Shown here: positions 62,808-64,000 of the stretch, one piece after another
How positions within the stretch are numbered: the stretch's first letter is position 1
Layout: each line of letters starts with the position of its first letter
Source of the DNA: Bacteroidota bacterium
Lineage (GTDB): Bacteria > Bacteroidota > Bacteroidia > UKL13-3
Assembly: GCA_027482225.1 (NCBI GenBank)
Contig: JAIXWD010000016.1
Span: forward strand, 392,050 to 456,049
Length of the DNA: 64,000 nt
Direction of reading: 5' to 3'
Position numbers and translations under genes: made by a program
Notes under the pieces: model-generated
The model's database searches: none
What the model saw: the letters and a program-made list of their open reading frames with translations, nothing else
Told to the model about the DNA's origin: nothing

Positions 62808-64000
62808 TAACCTCAAACAAACAGCAAAAAACAAGGCAAAGAAAATTGGATACCAATCTTTAATGCCTGCTTTTTCACTAATGAAATTTTGATTGGCTCC
62901 CGTGTAAATAAATGATTGCCATACTTTAGGATTGCTATCAAATCTCTTAATTTCTTTTTTAGCTAGGTATAGCGCATCAGAAGCCGATTTTCCCGAAGCC
63001 AAATTTTTATAAAATATACCTAGAAGTGTAGTTGTAATACTTTCTTCCACATTTCTTATTGCACAAACAGTTCCTGCACCACCTGCTGATAACGTGGCAC
63101 GAGTAAATCCGTCAATTGTTCCATTATGCTGCATAACACCTAGATTGCTTTTACAAGCTGCAAATACAGCTAAAGAATTTATTGATTTTAGTTGTTCAAA
63201 GTCAATATCGTATAAAACACTATCTTGGTTATTAAGAGCGGTATATATTATTGGACGTTCTAAATAATCATAGTTAGCATGTGCATGTGCCGATATTTGT
63301 AATATTTTACTATTTAATAAATACTTAGCTAGTTCTTTCTTTGATGTATAATCTTCAATAATTTTTGTGTTAAAAAATCTTGCAATATTGTTGTTTATTT
63401 TACCAACCTCTGTAATTTCAGCTAATTCTGTTTTAGTGTAATCAGGGTTCCAAATTGTAACCTTGTCAATTATAACAGCCTTCTTTTTATAAGTTACAAA
63501 ATGGGTTAATGATGTTGCATAACTGATATTGATTTGATTAAAAATGTAATTAAGATGAGCATAGTTGGCACCTGATTTGTTAATTAAAAAGCCCTCAAAA
63601 TGAATCGGTTTGCTAAAGTATGCTGGTGGTATAATAATCAATTTTTTAATCTCAGGATTTAATCTTTGAAGAATAGATTTTAGTAAAAGTAAATATCCTT
63701 TGTGGGCTTTGTTTTTATAATCCTCTATGTTGTTATTTTCAATGCTGTTAAATATATCATCGGGCAGATTTCCAAGTTGGGCTTTTCCCACTTTTAAAAT
63801 TATATTTTGTTGTTTTTGTGGCTCAATACATTGCACCAAAAAAGTTAGCGAATCGCTTTCTGCATTATTGTAGCAAAAGTAGGAAACCAATGCCTCGTTT
63901 TTACTTAAAAACTGTGCCACATATTCTGGTTGTGTAATCAATTTACTAAAATAATCGGGTGATTGGTTTAAGCTAAGTTTATTTCCTTGTTCAATTTTCA
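62784..64000 (-). CDS. CHAT-domain (caspase-like) protease with C-terminal membrane anchor, 5' end outside window
   Basis: The frame is open through base 64000, so at least 405 residues are encoded and the N-terminus (in this family usually TPR repeats) lies outside; an internal TTG at 63941 is not the true start. The CHAT domain carries the His of ISAHAHANYD (about 63281-63292) and the Cys of FAACKSN (63153-63155), the caspase-type dyad, followed by TIDGFTRATLSAGGAGTV and KLSASDALYLAKKEI-like sequence (ASDALYLAKKEI). A C-terminal helix (FFALFFAVCLRLLI) would anchor it in the membrane. TPR-CHAT proteases are cleavers of specific protein partners in bacterial defence systems. The gene converges on and overlaps the sigma-associated gene. 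Confidence 0.87.
   Translation of the reverse strand, partial: KIEQGNKLSLNQSPDYFSKLITQPEYVAQFLSKNEALVSYFCYNNAESDSLTFLVQCIEPQKQQNIILKVGKAQLGNLPDDIFNSIENNNIEDYKNKAHKGYLLLLKSILQRLNPEIKKLIIIPPAYFSKPIHFEGFLINKSGANYAHLNYIFNQINISYATSLTHFVTYKKKAVIIDKVTIWNPDYTKTELAEITEVGKINNNIARFFNTKIIEDYTSKKELAKYLLNSKILQISAHAHANYDYLERPIIYTALNNQDSVLYDIDFEQLKSINSLAVFAACKSNLGVMQHNGTIDGFTRATLSAGGAGTVCAIRNVEESITTTLLGIFYKNLASGKSASDALYLAKKEIKRFDSNPKVWQSFIYTGANQNFISEKAGIKDWYPIFFALFFAVCLRLLIKVNFN

Overview
The window is AT-rich bacterial chromosome from a member of the Bacteroidota, probably a free-living aerobic or facultatively aerobic lineage. Evidence for this: several large secreted proteins end in type IX secretion (Por) sorting domains; SusE-like repeats are present; an exbB-exbD-exbD-tonB cluster is followed by a PstS-like lipoprotein and a TPR protein; NuoG is short; a DUF3098 gene lies between ftsX and uppP; and tRNA genes are preceded by TTTG-N19-TAnnTTTG promoters, the form known for the Bacteroidota primary sigma factor. 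I see no phage, insertion sequence, CRISPR array or rRNA. Most of the window is core genome; the right edge is the most accessory part.

Layout. 1-1790 holds a secreted S9 peptidase cut by the left edge. 2090-5656 holds lysA, a queuosine-precursor transporter and a beta-CASP RNase-like protein. 5753-11707 is one 1984-residue secreted multidomain phosphoesterase with four about 119-residue SusE-like repeats. 11799-14154 holds mazG, tRNA-Arg, a peroxiredoxin and an NlpC/P60 hydrolase. 14599-20400 (all minus) is the TonB energy-transduction operon exbB-exbD-exbD-tonB plus a small membrane protein, a PstS-like lipoprotein and a TPR protein. 20694-33725 (all minus) is the complete 14-gene nuoA-N operon for respiratory complex I in canonical order.

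34027-43870 is a mosaic of single genes: DUF1801, an RRM/RGG RNA-binding protein, a methyltransferase, tRNA-His, an exported superoxide dismutase, a flippase-like protein, an M1 aminopeptidase, fabI, a GNAT-nitrilase fusion and dapD. 43946-55630 (plus) is an envelope-biogenesis run: glycosyltransferase, ftsX, DUF3098, uppP, truB, ribF, M23/LysM peptidase, NhaD-type antiporter, PASTA protein, T9SS cargo and a rhodanese. 55680-60930 (minus) holds an acidic unknown protein, a dihydroorotase-like protein lacking its HxH zinc motif, tRNA-Leu, an M13 peptidase and a PKD/T9SS protein.

The right edge (61514-64000) carries an ECF sigma factor overlapping a membrane TPR protein of anti-sigma topology, convergent with and overlapping a membrane-anchored CHAT (caspase-like) protease gene that runs off the window. 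This cassette is the best candidate for an undescribed signalling or proteolysis system.

Functionally the window links electron input (complex I), use of proton-motive force at the outer membrane (Exb/TonB), wall precursor supply and remodelling (dapD, lysA, uppP, FtsX, M23, NlpC/P60) and oxidative defence (SOD, peroxiredoxin). Start codons were moved inward from the longest frame where that frame began with TTG or overran a neighbour; such cases are explained in the entries.
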